Origin: an uncultured Chloroflexota bacterium
Lineage (GTDB): Bacteria; Chloroflexota; Anaerolineae; Aggregatilineales; Phototrophicaceae
Direction: 5' to 3'
DNA length: 10,662 nt
NCBI GenBank assembly: GCA_937974245.1
Contig: CALJKV010000072.1
Location: forward strand, 1 to 10,662
Shown: positions 1 to 6,364 of the stretch, one piece after another
Numbering within the stretch: the stretch's first letter is position 1
Layout: each line of letters opens with the position of its first letter
The notes under the pieces: model-generated
The model's database searches: none
Told to the model about the DNA's origin: nothing
What the model saw: only the letters and a program-made list of their open reading frames with translations
Position numbers and translations under genes: made by a program

Positions 1-518
1 CCAATTTCATTGCACTTCTTGACAATGGTTTTAATTCCATATAACTCAGCCCGCAGCCCCATCGCGCACACCACCTTGCCGGAGGGGAACGTCTGACGCA
101 GGAACCGGGAGATCGGCCCGCGTTTCAGGTCGGAGGTGCAGTAGCGCATTTGAGAAGAAGGCCAGCAGGGACGCGCGGGATCACTGTAGTATCTTTGCCA
201 GATGCGGTCAATCAGGTCGCCATGCGTCCAACGCACAACGTGCAGTAGCACACTCTTCCGCCGGGCGAGATCGCGCACATAGTCCGGCGTTTGCTGCCAC
301 TCGACCCGCGCCCCCAGGTCGGCATGAACCATCAGTACGTCTCCCGGCCAGCCTTCCGCCTGACGCAGATCGAGCAGATGGTGAGACATGGCATCGCTGT
401 CTTTGCCGCCAGATACCGACAGCACGAGCGCCGCGCCCTCCCGCAGCAAGGTAAGGGGATCCAATATGTCATCGGGCGGATCAAGAACATCCACCGAAAA
501 CAGGGTAAGCTGGTGCAT
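1..518 (-). CDS. PP-loop / PAPS reductase-family protein, 3' end outside window
   Basis: A reading frame of 172 codons opens at ATG 518 and runs off the left edge without a stop. It was read directly on the minus strand. Residues 36-41 are SGGKDS, the ATP-pyrophosphatase (PP-loop) motif of the phosphoadenosine phosphosulfate reductase superfamily, within LVLSVSGGKDSDAMSHHLLD. Downstream are HADLGARVEW and SSQMRYCTSDLKRGP, which I recognise from phage- and plasmid-borne members of this family, including DndC-like proteins. These adenylate a substrate or use sulfur; the actual substrate cannot be read. AAAGGAA lies 6 bases before the ATG, the same site used by the PRTRC genes. The family normally continues after MGLRAE with a Ser and Arg-rich stretch; here the last ~15 codons (about bases 1-47) turn AT-rich and do not look like the family, so the gene may be broken there. 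Confidence 0.8.
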   Translation of the reverse strand, partial: MHQLTLFSVDVLDPPDDILDPLTLLREGAALVLSVSGGKDSDAMSHHLLDLRQAEGWPGDVLMVHADLGARVEWQQTPDYVRDLARRKSVLLHVVRWTHGDLIDRIWQRYYSDPARPCWPSSQMRYCTSDLKRGPISRFLRQTFPSGKVVCAMGLRAELYGIKTIVKKCNEI

Positions 519-591
519 GTTGTTTTCCTTTCCGTATTGAGCGTTACACTGGAGAGAACGCGAGATGTGAACTCTTGAGGCGACATGCGAT

Positions 592-1461
592 ATGAAACGA
601 CCATCCCCATTAGAAAAATTACTGTTGTTAAATCTGACACTCAGCACCGCCGTAGGACTCCTGATGCTTCGCACGTTGTGGCATAGGGAGCGCAGCAACA
701 AAGCACTTGATCAGTTAATCGGTCAGGAGGATTTCCTGCTTCAGATGGCTGGCAATTCCGGCATGTCTCCGGCTGCTGGTTTTGTCATGCTCCTGTATCG
801 AACTGGGAAATTGTTCGGTGAGAACAGTGTGTTGCGTGGAAAAAACCTTATGGGTGCTAATTGGGGGCGTGTTGTGCTGTTCGAAGCAAACCTTCGCGGT
901 GTTGACCTGAGTTACGCCGTGTTAGACGATGTTAAGTTGCGGGGAGCAGATTTATCGGAAGGGCATTATCAATGGGCTTCGTTGAAGTCAGCCAACCTTG
1001 CAATGACCAATCTGCAAAAGGCTGATCTCACAAGAGTTAAAGCCATGAAAAGTAGCTTTTATATGGCACGTGCACAACGTTCAGTTCTTCAACGTGGCAA
1101 TTTTGATAAAGCCGATTTCCAAGAGGCAGACTTGCATGGCGTGGATTTGAGTGCGGCACGATTAACGCAAGTGAATATGCGTGATACCAACCTGGCCGAG
1201 GCAAATTTACGAGGTGCTGTCTTGACTGGTGCGCGTATGATCAGGACTAATCTTCGAGGGGCGAACTTGGCCTATGCCAGGTTTGACGAAAGCACAATCT
1301 TACCTGATGCCGAGTTTGATCTGGATAGTTGGTCTTTTGACAAGTATTGGACGCCACAAACTGACATGACACGTTACACCAATCCAGATCATCCTGACTT
1401 CTGGCAACCTGAATGGGCTACCAAACATGATTGGGTTAAACGTAATTATGATGAGAATTGA
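592..1461 (+). CDS. Membrane-anchored pentapeptide-repeat protein
   Basis: This gene encodes 289 residues. Residues 9-28 form one hydrophobic helix (LLLLNLTLSTAVGLLML core) flanked by basic residues, so the protein is probably anchored in the membrane. Residues ~81-232 are pentapeptide repeats of the A(D/N)Lxx type (for example LRGANL, LRGADL, LAEANLRG), which fold into a right-handed quadrilateral beta-helix. Such proteins have varied or unknown roles; some mimic DNA, but nothing here shows that function. The tail has TDMTRYTNPDHPDFW, a C-terminal signature I associate with Chloroflexota pentapeptide proteins. GAGGCG 8 bases before the ATG is a plausible ribosome binding site. It diverges from the PP-loop gene across 73 bases and converges on the ThiF gene with a 16-base overlap of 3' ends. 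Base composition is AT-richer than the minus-strand neighbours, suggesting separate acquisition. Confidence 0.85.
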   Translation: MKRPSPLEKLLLLNLTLSTAVGLLMLRTLWHRERSNKALDQLIGQEDFLLQMAGNSGMSPAAGFVMLLYRTGKLFGENSVLRGKNLMGANWGRVVLFEANLRGVDLSYAVLDDVKLRGADLSEGHYQWASLKSANLAMTNLQKADLTRVKAMKSSFYMARAQRSVLQRGNFDKADFQEADLHGVDLSAARLTQVNMRDTNLAEANLRGAVLTGARMIRTNLRGANLAYARFDESTILPDAEFDLDSWSFDKYWTPQTDMTRYTNPDHPDFWQPEWATKHDWVKRNYDEN

Positions 1462-2231
1462 CTCAGAAAGGCTTCCAGCTCCTCCCGGCAAATCGGCAAG
1501 CTGCGGACGCTCATACCATCGGCGCTGACGTAAGACACGAAGGACGTGATGGGCTGGCGATGCAGCAGCTTGTAAACGTACTGCGCAGTGACGATTGCCA
1601 TCCAGTCATTGACGAGTACATCCTGCTCCCGCGCTGCCACCAGTTCGGCGCAGGAACGCTCTGGTTCGGGCTGTGGTTTGACTTCCGGCTCCGGCTCGAG
1701 CAGCGCCGGGAAGAGCAGCCCGGCATGAGGCAGATACGGGTAGCGGCTGTTCTGTCCATCCAGATAGCGCAGGGCGGTTTCACGGTCGCCAGTATTCCCG
1801 ATGACGACCTGACCGGCATTGAAGTGATTTCCGGCGTCCACCCAGATCGCGCCGTTCACCCGCGCCAGTTCGCGCCGCGCCAGGTGGTTATCCACTGCCC
1901 CGACGATGAGGTTGCCCCACCGTTCAAAGTGCCGGTCAGCATTCACCGGCTGATCAATCGCGCTGATGTCCAGTCCCAGCGCCAGGTTGAAGCGCCGCAT
2001 CAGGACGTGGGCTTTCTTCTGTCCGACATCGGCAGCGGTGTACAACTGCCGTCCGACGTTCTTCTGCTCCACCCTATCAGGGTCAATCAGAGCGATCTGG
2101 GGCCTGTGCATTCGTACTGCCTTCATGTCATACACCATGCGGGCGACGGCACGCGCAACCTGTGCGCCGGTTCCGCCCAAACCGACAATGGTTATCGTCT
2201 GGATGTGGGTATTGGGGTCAAAGACATTCAT
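1446..2231 (-). CDS. PRTRC system ThiF/E1-like protein
   Basis: A 261-residue protein of the ThiF/MoeB/E1 fold. Residues 17-22 are GLGGTG, the nucleotide-binding loop. D50 and D52 lie in ALIDPDRVE. N58 and R61-Q62 lie in NVGRQLY, and D114 lies in VDNHLARR. Together these are the adenylation-site residues expected of E1-like enzymes, which adenylate the C-terminal Gly of a ubiquitin-like protein and may transfer it to a Cys. C194 in RSCAELVAAREQD is a candidate acceptor and sits at the position where PRTRC ThiF proteins carry a conserved Cys. A short Glu/Pro-rich linker (179-191) precedes it. No rhodanese domain or Cys-x2-Cys zinc pair is present. The start ATG overlaps the stop of gene B (TGATG), so translation is probably coupled. 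The last 16 bases overlap the pentapeptide gene on the other strand. Confidence 0.9.
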   Translation of the reverse strand: MNVFDPNTHIQTITIVGLGGTGAQVARAVARMVYDMKAVRMHRPQIALIDPDRVEQKNVGRQLYTAADVGQKKAHVLMRRFNLALGLDISAIDQPVNADRHFERWGNLIVGAVDNHLARRELARVNGAIWVDAGNHFNAGQVVIGNTGDRETALRYLDGQNSRYPYLPHAGLLFPALLEPEPEVKPQPEPERSCAELVAAREQDVLVNDWMAIVTAQYVYKLLHRQPITSFVSYVSADGMSVRSLPICREELEAFLSQFSS

Positions 2232-2935
2232 CAGGATTCATCTCCGATCACCTGCATCAGGGTCTTTTTCGCGGGGATGAGGTCGGTTGTCGGGTAAGTA
2301 CGTGCCTGGCGTTCTTCGAGGGCGATCCACATCTGACGGATGTCCTGGGGATGGGCTTTACTCTTACCGCTCACGGCATGATCGCCGAACGGTGAACCGA
2401 GCAGCATGGCCCAGTCCTCAGCCAGGCCGGTACCGGTTAACCCGGCGTCGGACACACGGGATACCGTCCCCCAGCAGATACTCCCGCCGGAGAAAACATT
2501 GGGCAGCGGCGCGTGAAACAGGGCGGTATCCAGTGATACTGGACGGCGTTTGACGGCATAGACCGTGTAAGACGGACTGCGCTCCTCGCTGGTGGTGCGG
2601 ATCAGCACCAGTCCGGGCAGCGGCACGCGCAGGGCGGTTTCCGAGCCGTCGAGGTAGATGCCGGTGTGCTGCGCCTTGCGGTACTCGATGACGGTCTTTT
2701 TGACGCCTTCCTGCCGGACGAGCAGGGTATCGCCGGAGAGCAGCCCGGTGTCAAACGTGACCCGCGCCGCCAGCGCGACCGCCACCTGCGCCGGGTCTAC
2801 CGCATATTCCGTGAGGGCATCCCCCTCGCGTTTGCGGAGCAGGACGCCATACGAGTAGAAGTCCAGCGAGAGACTCGGCTGTTCATTCAGTGCCGCCTGC
2901 AACGTGCGGCCATGCCAGTCGGATGTGGGGTTCAC
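2231..2935 (-). CDS. PRTRC system protein B (prokaryotic E2-like)
   Basis: Read from GTG 2935 this gives 234 residues. This start is preferred over an upstream ATG at 3082 because AAAGGAA lies 6 bases before it, matching the sites of genes C, E and PP-loop, and because the upstream stretch is only the F gene in another frame. The stretch HAPLPNVFSGGSICWG (141-156) matches the conserved core of PRTRC protein B, assigned to the prokaryotic E2-like (UBC fold) group. C154 is the only Cys in the protein and lies where an E2 catalytic Cys would be; N146 is five residues after H141, recalling the HPN region of E2 enzymes. Expected role: accept or position the ubiquitin-like protein C after activation by the ThiF protein. 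It overlaps F by 53 bases and the ThiF gene by one base. Protein B is the most secure assignment in the operon after ThiF. Confidence 0.8.
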   Translation of the reverse strand: MNPTSDWHGRTLQAALNEQPSLSLDFYSYGVLLRKREGDALTEYAVDPAQVAVALAARVTFDTGLLSGDTLLVRQEGVKKTVIEYRKAQHTGIYLDGSETALRVPLPGLVLIRTTSEERSPSYTVYAVKRRPVSLDTALFHAPLPNVFSGGSICWGTVSRVSDAGLTGTGLAEDWAMLLGSPFGDHAVSGKSKAHPQDIRQMWIALEERQARTYPTTDLIPAKKTLMQVIGDES

Positions 2936-3722
2936 GGGGTTTTCCTTTCGTCTTTTCAAATGCCTTGTAAATGCGTTGGACGTTGTGCTGGAGCGCAGCC
3001 AGCAAATCGGGCTGCCCGTTGATAAATGCCAATCCGGCCAGCGCATCGGCCAGGATAGTTTCGGCCTCCTGGATGATCTCAACGGCGAAGGTCAGGTCGT
3101 CAGCCTCCCACGAGAGCGGCTGAAATTCACTTTGCTCCTCGTCAGAATAGTCCACCGAACTGTTGCCCGTACACGCGAACAGCCAGCCCAACAGCCAGGC
3201 GACCTGCCGCCAGCGGGTGTCAGCCTGCCCCTGCAAGTCGGCGGCGATCAGCTTCCCGGCAGTATAGGCGCAGTCCGGCACGTCAACATGATACGGGTTC
3301 GGTTCGGGCGTGATGCCGAAGCACTGTAAGACGGAGATCGTGTCGGGATGCACGGCGTAGAAGTCGGGATCATCCAGCGCCACGCCGTAGGCGGGCATGG
3401 GGATGCCGAAACCGATCCATTCGAGGTCATCCAGCGGGATGCCGCGTGCCGTGATCGCCCCGCAGATCAGCCGGTCGAGTTCGGTGTAAGACGCGCCATA
3501 CCGGACGGCCTCCACCGCCTGCGCGTAGACATCGGGGAAGGCCTGGCGTGTCACCCGCAGCGCAACCGCCAGCGTGCCGTCCTCATCCTGCGGCAAATCC
3601 CACTCCTCCTCCTCATCCCCCCAGAGCGGGTCAAGCCAGCAGACGACACTCGCCAGGGAGAACAGCGGATCCGCCCGCAGCCCGGCAGCCAGCAGTGCAT
3701 GGGTTTGCAGTAAGTCGTTCAT
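2883..3722 (-). CDS. PRTRC protein F-like
   Basis: A 279-residue protein from ATG 3722, whose A is shared with the stop of the preceding gene (TGATG). A GTG one codon upstream is possible but less likely, because TGATG coupling is also used between B and ThiF. The protein is acidic with a DEEEEWD stretch at 36-42. Residues 177-210 read LLGWLFACTGNSSVDYSDEE followed by FQPLSW, then long helical segments (212-257). I recall a GNSSxD...PLxW pattern from PRTRC protein F of other bacteria, and its place between C and B agrees with that. The similarity is from memory and limited to the C-terminal half. There is no signal peptide, and the function of F is unknown. The last 17 codons overlap gene B in another frame, an unusually long overlap for this operon. 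Confidence 0.6.
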   Translation of the reverse strand: MNDLLQTHALLAAGLRADPLFSLASVVCWLDPLWGDEEEEWDLPQDEDGTLAVALRVTRQAFPDVYAQAVEAVRYGASYTELDRLICGAITARGIPLDDLEWIGFGIPMPAYGVALDDPDFYAVHPDTISVLQCFGITPEPNPYHVDVPDCAYTAGKLIAADLQGQADTRWRQVAWLLGWLFACTGNSSVDYSDEEQSEFQPLSWEADDLTFAVEIIQEAETILADALAGLAFINGQPDLLAALQHNVQRIYKAFEKTKGKPREPHIRLAWPHVAGGTE

Positions 3723-3982
3723 CACAAGCCAAACTCCAGAACAGTGAGCGTCGTTAAGGGGATCGGCGCGAGGTGACTCAAGCGCCGGGCTGCCGCCGCA
3801 CAGCGTCCGGTGTAGTCCACGATCTCGGAGACGGCCTCTTTCAGCGTCTCACGTGGCAGATCGGCGGGATACAACCCCGGTTGGGGACACGCCTGCAAGA
3901 GGCGCATCCCCAGCAGGTCAACGGGAGCAGTGGCGGCCAGGCAGTTCCGCAGGGCGTCGGTCGTCAAACCAGCCTGGAACAT
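3722..3982 (-). CDS. Small helical protein of unknown function in PRTRC operon
   Basis: An 86-residue protein from ATG 3982, beginning MFQAGLTTDALRNC. The start is chosen because it lies 4 bases after the stop of gene C and has AAGGGG about 8 bases upstream; the open frame continues to 4120 but those codons are gene C in another frame. It ends by TGATG overlap with the F-like gene. The sequence is rich in Ala, Leu and Arg, with three Cys (positions 14, 32, 60), and looks helical in the region RETLKEAVSEIVDYTGRCAA. I do not recognise a family. Its position inside the operon, tightly coupled on both sides, argues that it belongs to the system. Classical cassettes have no small gene here that I know of, so it is a possible lineage-specific component. 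Confidence 0.7.
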   Translation of the reverse strand: MFQAGLTTDALRNCLAATAPVDLLGMRLLQACPQPGLYPADLPRETLKEAVSEIVDYTGRCAAAARRLSHLAPIPLTTLTVLEFGL

Positions 3983-3986
3983 GGCG

Positions 3987-4202
3987 CTACCCCTTACGCC
4001 CGGCGCGCGGGATGAAGTCGTAACACGTCGCGCCGTTTTCCAGTGTCCGTTCGCGGATAGTGGCATGGGCGACTTCGGGGTACGTCCGCTGCAATACCTC
4101 TTTGATGCCTTCGAGGTCAAGGCCGGTCATGCTGGCGTCCTCGACAATGGTCGCCGTGCCGATCTTGAAGATGCGTGGTTGAGGGTTGGTCTGGTCAGAC
4201 AT
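3987..4202 (-). CDS. PRTRC system protein C, ubiquitin-like, C-terminal Gly
   Basis: A 71-residue protein. Residues 10-20 (RIFKIGTATIV) look like a beta hairpin, 28-40 a helix (LDLEGIKEVLQRT), then YPEVAHATIRE, then a strand ending in YDFIPRAGRKG. This matches protein C of PRTRC cassettes (usual length about 65-75), placed in the prokaryotic ubiquitin-like (beta-grasp) group. The last residue is Gly71 after a flexible basic tail, as in ubiquitin-like modifiers that E1 enzymes adenylate without processing. Neighbours B and ThiF supply E2- and E1-like partners. AAAAGGAA precedes the ATG by 10 bases. The gene begins 42 bases after the E-position gene and ends 4 bases before the 86-residue gene. 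Confidence 0.85.
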   Translation of the reverse strand: MSDQTNPQPRIFKIGTATIVEDASMTGLDLEGIKEVLQRTYPEVAHATIRERTLENGATCYDFIPRAGRKG

Positions 4203-4244
4203 GGTGGTGTGTTCCTTTTGTATGACAGGTAGTCGAATGATGTC

Positions 4245-4919
4245 TTACGCGGGGTGGTGATGCCCATTGCTGCTGAAGGTCACCCCGTTGGGGGATGGGC
4301 TGGCGTCGGACGCGGCCTCGGCTGTGTCCGGCGTGTCCGACGGAACAGTTTCGGGTGTTTCGGCGGCACCCGTCTCGACAAAATCGTCGAGCGTGAAGAG
4401 GCTCAGTTCGCGGTCGGCGAGGTGCTGCATCCGCTTCGCCAGGGCGTAGACATCGCGCAGGCGGATCGGCGTCTGGCCGTCCCACAGCTTGCCGTCCACC
4501 AGCTTGCCCGCGATCAGCGCCGCCTGACGGTAGGCCGCCGCATCGGATTCGCCGCCAATAATTTTCAAGTGACTGATCTTGACGGCCAGCGTCCCTTTCT
4601 TCAGCGGGATGTCAATCGTCGGCTCGTTGTCCGGTGCGGACGGCGCGGCCTTGGGCGGATCGGCGGGCAAGTCAGGCACAACCGGCGGATCATCTTCCAG
4701 CTCGCCCAGCGCCGCGGTTGCCGCGCGGATAGCGTTCATCACATCAGGCAGGTAACCGCTGTAGTGGAACTGCTGGACGTGCGCCAGATCGCCACGCTGG
4801 ATGAGCAGGGTCGCGGTGGCATGTTCCAGCGGAATACCACCGCCTTCTGGTGTGGGCAGTGTCAGCGTGATGATCATTGGCGGTGGTTCCTGTTTTTTGC
4901 TTTGCTTCTTGCTGGACAT
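4245..4919 (-). CDS. First gene of PRTRC operon, E-position protein
   Basis: A 224-residue protein from ATG 4919, with AAAGGAA 7 bases upstream. Residues 1-14 are Lys/Gln/Pro-rich. Residues 15-70 form a domain with a beta hairpin (MIITLTLPTPEGGG, ATATLLIQRGD), then HYSGYLPDVMNAIRAATAA. Residues 75-105 are an acidic, Pro-rich linker. Residues 106-180 are a second domain (TLAVKISHLKIIGG to LFTLDDF), and 182-224 is a low-complexity Thr/Pro/Ser tail ending in three His. Its place just upstream of C is where protein E sits in classical cassettes, but I cannot confirm E by sequence. The 5' end of this gene is repeated, in truncated form, at 6121-6249 and 6782-6958. It is the only full copy and appears to be the point at which foreign cargo joined the operon. 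Confidence 0.6.
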   Translation of the reverse strand: MSSKKQSKKQEPPPMIITLTLPTPEGGGIPLEHATATLLIQRGDLAHVQQFHYSGYLPDVMNAIRAATAALGELEDDPPVVPDLPADPPKAAPSAPDNEPTIDIPLKKGTLAVKISHLKIIGGESDAAAYRQAALIAGKLVDGKLWDGQTPIRLRDVYALAKRMQHLADRELSLFTLDDFVETGAAETPETVPSDTPDTAEAASDASPSPNGVTFSSNGHHHPA

Positions 4920-4962
4920 GGTGTATTCCTTTCTGTTGTATCCGAAAGCTGGATCTAACCCG

Positions 4963-4992
4963 TTGACTTTATTAGAATATTTGTGCTACCAT
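4963..4992 (+). promoter_or_regulatory. Predicted promoter of the DinB pair
   Basis: TTGACT (4963-4968) and TACCAT (4987-4992) are separated by 18 bases, with TG one base before the -10 element (TGCTACCAT), an extended -10. It sits 32 bases before the first DinB ATG in AT-rich sequence. A near-identical element, TGTGCTATCAT, precedes the DUF3224 gene. Prediction by eye only. Confidence 0.5.
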
Positions 4993-5024
4993 ACTCTCAT
5001 CGCTTATGAACATGGAGAATACAT

Positions 5025-5501
5025 ATGAACCGACTTATTGAAGAGGAGTTTCCTTTACATGAAACGCAGAGTCTACGTTACGATCTCATCAACGCTTTGA
5101 CGGACGCTGACCTGGCTTTTAAGTTGCCGGGTGACAACCCGACATTGGGCGAATTGTGCCGAGAGATGGGCGACCTTGAACACAGCTATATTCAGTCATT
5201 CAAGACGCTGGAACAGGACTGGTCGTATCGAAACACAGACCCGAAACTGACAACCAGCATAGCTGATTTGACAACCTGGTACAGGACGCTTGATGCAGCG
5301 TTCGAAACTGTGCTGCGTGGGTTTTCCGACGACGACCTGCACAGCAAGGAAATTGATCGCGGAAACGACATAAAAATCTCTGCACAAACGCAATTCGAAA
5401 TCTACCGCGAGGCGCTCATGATGTTTTATGCCAAAGCCAGTGTGTATCTGAAAGGTCTACAGAAGTCGGTCAGCGACCAGTGGCAAGCGTGGGTTGGGTG
5501 A
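5025..5501 (+). CDS. DinB-like helical-bundle protein lacking the C-terminal His pair
   Basis: This gene encodes 158 residues, with GGAGAA 8 bases before the ATG. The pattern LGELCREMGDLEHSYIQSF (41-59) matches the first metal-binding helix of the DinB/YfiT-like four-helix bundle, with H53 at the metal position. The last helix, QFEIYREALMMFYAKASVYL, lacks the HxxxH pair that completes the metal triad in typical members. I recall related proteins with an ALxxFYxK pattern at that place, so this is probably a real subfamily and not decay. The DinB fold serves thiol transferases and stress proteins; no substrate can be named. It is followed after 72 bases by a second, more typical DinB gene on the same strand, and the two probably form one transcript. 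Codon and base use are AT-richer than the minus-strand operon. Confidence 0.75.
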   Translation: MNRLIEEEFPLHETQSLRYDLINALTDADLAFKLPGDNPTLGELCREMGDLEHSYIQSFKTLEQDWSYRNTDPKLTTSIADLTTWYRTLDAAFETVLRGFSDDDLHSKEIDRGNDIKISAQTQFEIYREALMMFYAKASVYLKGLQKSVSDQWQAWVG

Positions 5502-5573
5502 ATTTGCTGGCGTTGTATCGGGTGTAGACACCACCGCACACACATCCTATTTTTCGTTGTACTTGGAGCCGTC

Positions 5574-6065
5574 ATGAATGCCGATGCCTTTCGTCAGTTC
5601 TACGACTATCATTTCCGCGAAAATCGCAAACTTTGGGACATCTGCATTACCGCGCTTTCCCAAGATCAGTTCACCCAGCCTGTCGCCTATTCACTAGGGT
5701 CTGTGCGTGACCACATCGTTCACCTAACAGAAGTGGACGATATATGGTTTAGTGAACTTAAGGGTTTGACGGAACCTGCAATTCCGTTCATGTCTGAGGG
5801 CGATGATCGAACAAAGATTCGCCAACAGTGGGATGCAGTTGAACAGATGATGCGCGATTATCTGGCAGGTCTGCGGGACGAGATGCTGTTTGCGAAACCC
5901 ATCGTGTTAGAGGAAGACAAAGACTTGACGACGTGGCAGGTGCTGCTGCATGTAGTCAATCATGGAACCGACCATCGCGCCCAGCTACTCAGGCTGTTGA
6001 GCGATTTGGGCGTTAAGACGGGTCCGCAGGACTTCGTCTTCTACGTATACGAGCGGTTCACCTAA
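5574..6065 (+). CDS. DinB family protein with complete metal-binding triad
   Basis: This gene encodes 163 residues with TTGGAG ahead of the ATG. H50 in DHIVHLTEVDDIWF and H130/H134 in LLHVVNHGTDHRAQL are the three His of the DinB family metal site, in normal order and spacing. Family members bind a divalent metal in a four-helix bundle; known ones use bacillithiol, mycothiol or similar thiols, many are uncharacterised. It shares fold but little sequence with the upstream DinB gene, so the pair is not a recent duplication. No terminator hairpin is visible in the 55 bases between its stop and the truncated E-position copy. Confidence 0.88.
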   Translation: MNADAFRQFYDYHFRENRKLWDICITALSQDQFTQPVAYSLGSVRDHIVHLTEVDDIWFSELKGLTEPAIPFMSEGDDRTKIRQQWDAVEQMMRDYLAGLRDEMLFAKPIVLEEDKDLTTWQVLLHVVNHGTDHRAQLLRLLSDLGVKTGPQDFVFYVYERFT

Positions 6066-6120
6066 GCACTGTTAAACCCATGCAACCACATTCAGTAAGC
6101 ATACAGTCGCAGGTATCCAA

Positions 6121-6249
6121 CTACCTGCGCTGGATGAGCAGCGTCGCTGTCGCCCGTTCAGGCGCGATGCCGCCGCCTTCGGGTGTGGGCAGCGTCAGTG
6201 TGATGATGGTGGGGGGAGGGGATGTCGTTTCATTCTTTTTGTCGGACAT
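6121..6249 (-). pseudogene. Truncated copy 1 of the E-position gene (5' end only)
   Basis: ATG 6249 opens a 42-codon frame ending at TAG 6121. Residues 13-41 (PTIITLTLPTPEGGGIAPER onward through ATATLLIQR) match residues 14-42 of the protein encoded at 4245-4919 in nearly every position, and then the match stops abruptly at the CAGCG of Q-R. The first dozen codons differ but keep the same character (MSDKKNETTSPPP). Codon choices differ at many third positions, so this is a diverged paralogue and not a fresh duplication. Nothing of the remaining ~180 codons is present. A GAAGGG sits before the ATG, so a short peptide could still be made. It most likely marks an old recombination junction. Confidence 0.8.
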
Positions 6250-6301
6250 GGGGATTACCCTTCATTAGTGTAGAGTTAGTTTCAAGCAAATACTGAACAA
6301 A

Positions 6302-6312
6302 TGTGCTATCAT
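6302..6312 (+). promoter_or_regulatory. Predicted extended -10 element of the DUF3224 gene
   Basis: TGTGCTATCAT differs at one base from the element before the DinB pair (TGTGCTACCAT). No convincing -35 hexamer lies at the usual spacing, which fits an extended -10 promoter. It lies 52 bases before the DUF3224 ATG. Confidence 0.4.
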
Positions 6313-6364
6313 GACATTTGGAATATTTCGCAAAGGTTGATATGAACAATAATAGGAGTACGGA

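Noticed and set aside
1..47. AT-rich edge resembling a CRISPR repeat
   Set aside because: Only one copy is visible, with no spacer structure, so it cannot be called CRISPR.
332..640. 102-codon minus-strand frame upstream of the PP-loop gene
   Set aside because: It is an out-of-frame shadow of the PP-loop gene; the SGGKDS motif lies in the other frame and has its own ribosome binding site at 518.
1458..2297. 279-codon plus-strand frame
   Set aside because: Antisense of the ThiF gene, with no recognisable motif; high GC keeps the opposite frame open.
1446..4919. Defence system of the CBASS type II or Bil kind
   Set aside because: The operon has E1-, E2- and ubiquitin-like parts, but no cyclic-nucleotide synthase, effector nuclease or phage-tail link is present. 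The PRTRC family match is better.
4254..4958. 234-codon plus-strand frame
   Set aside because: Antisense of the E-position gene; rich in Arg and Gly with no family features.
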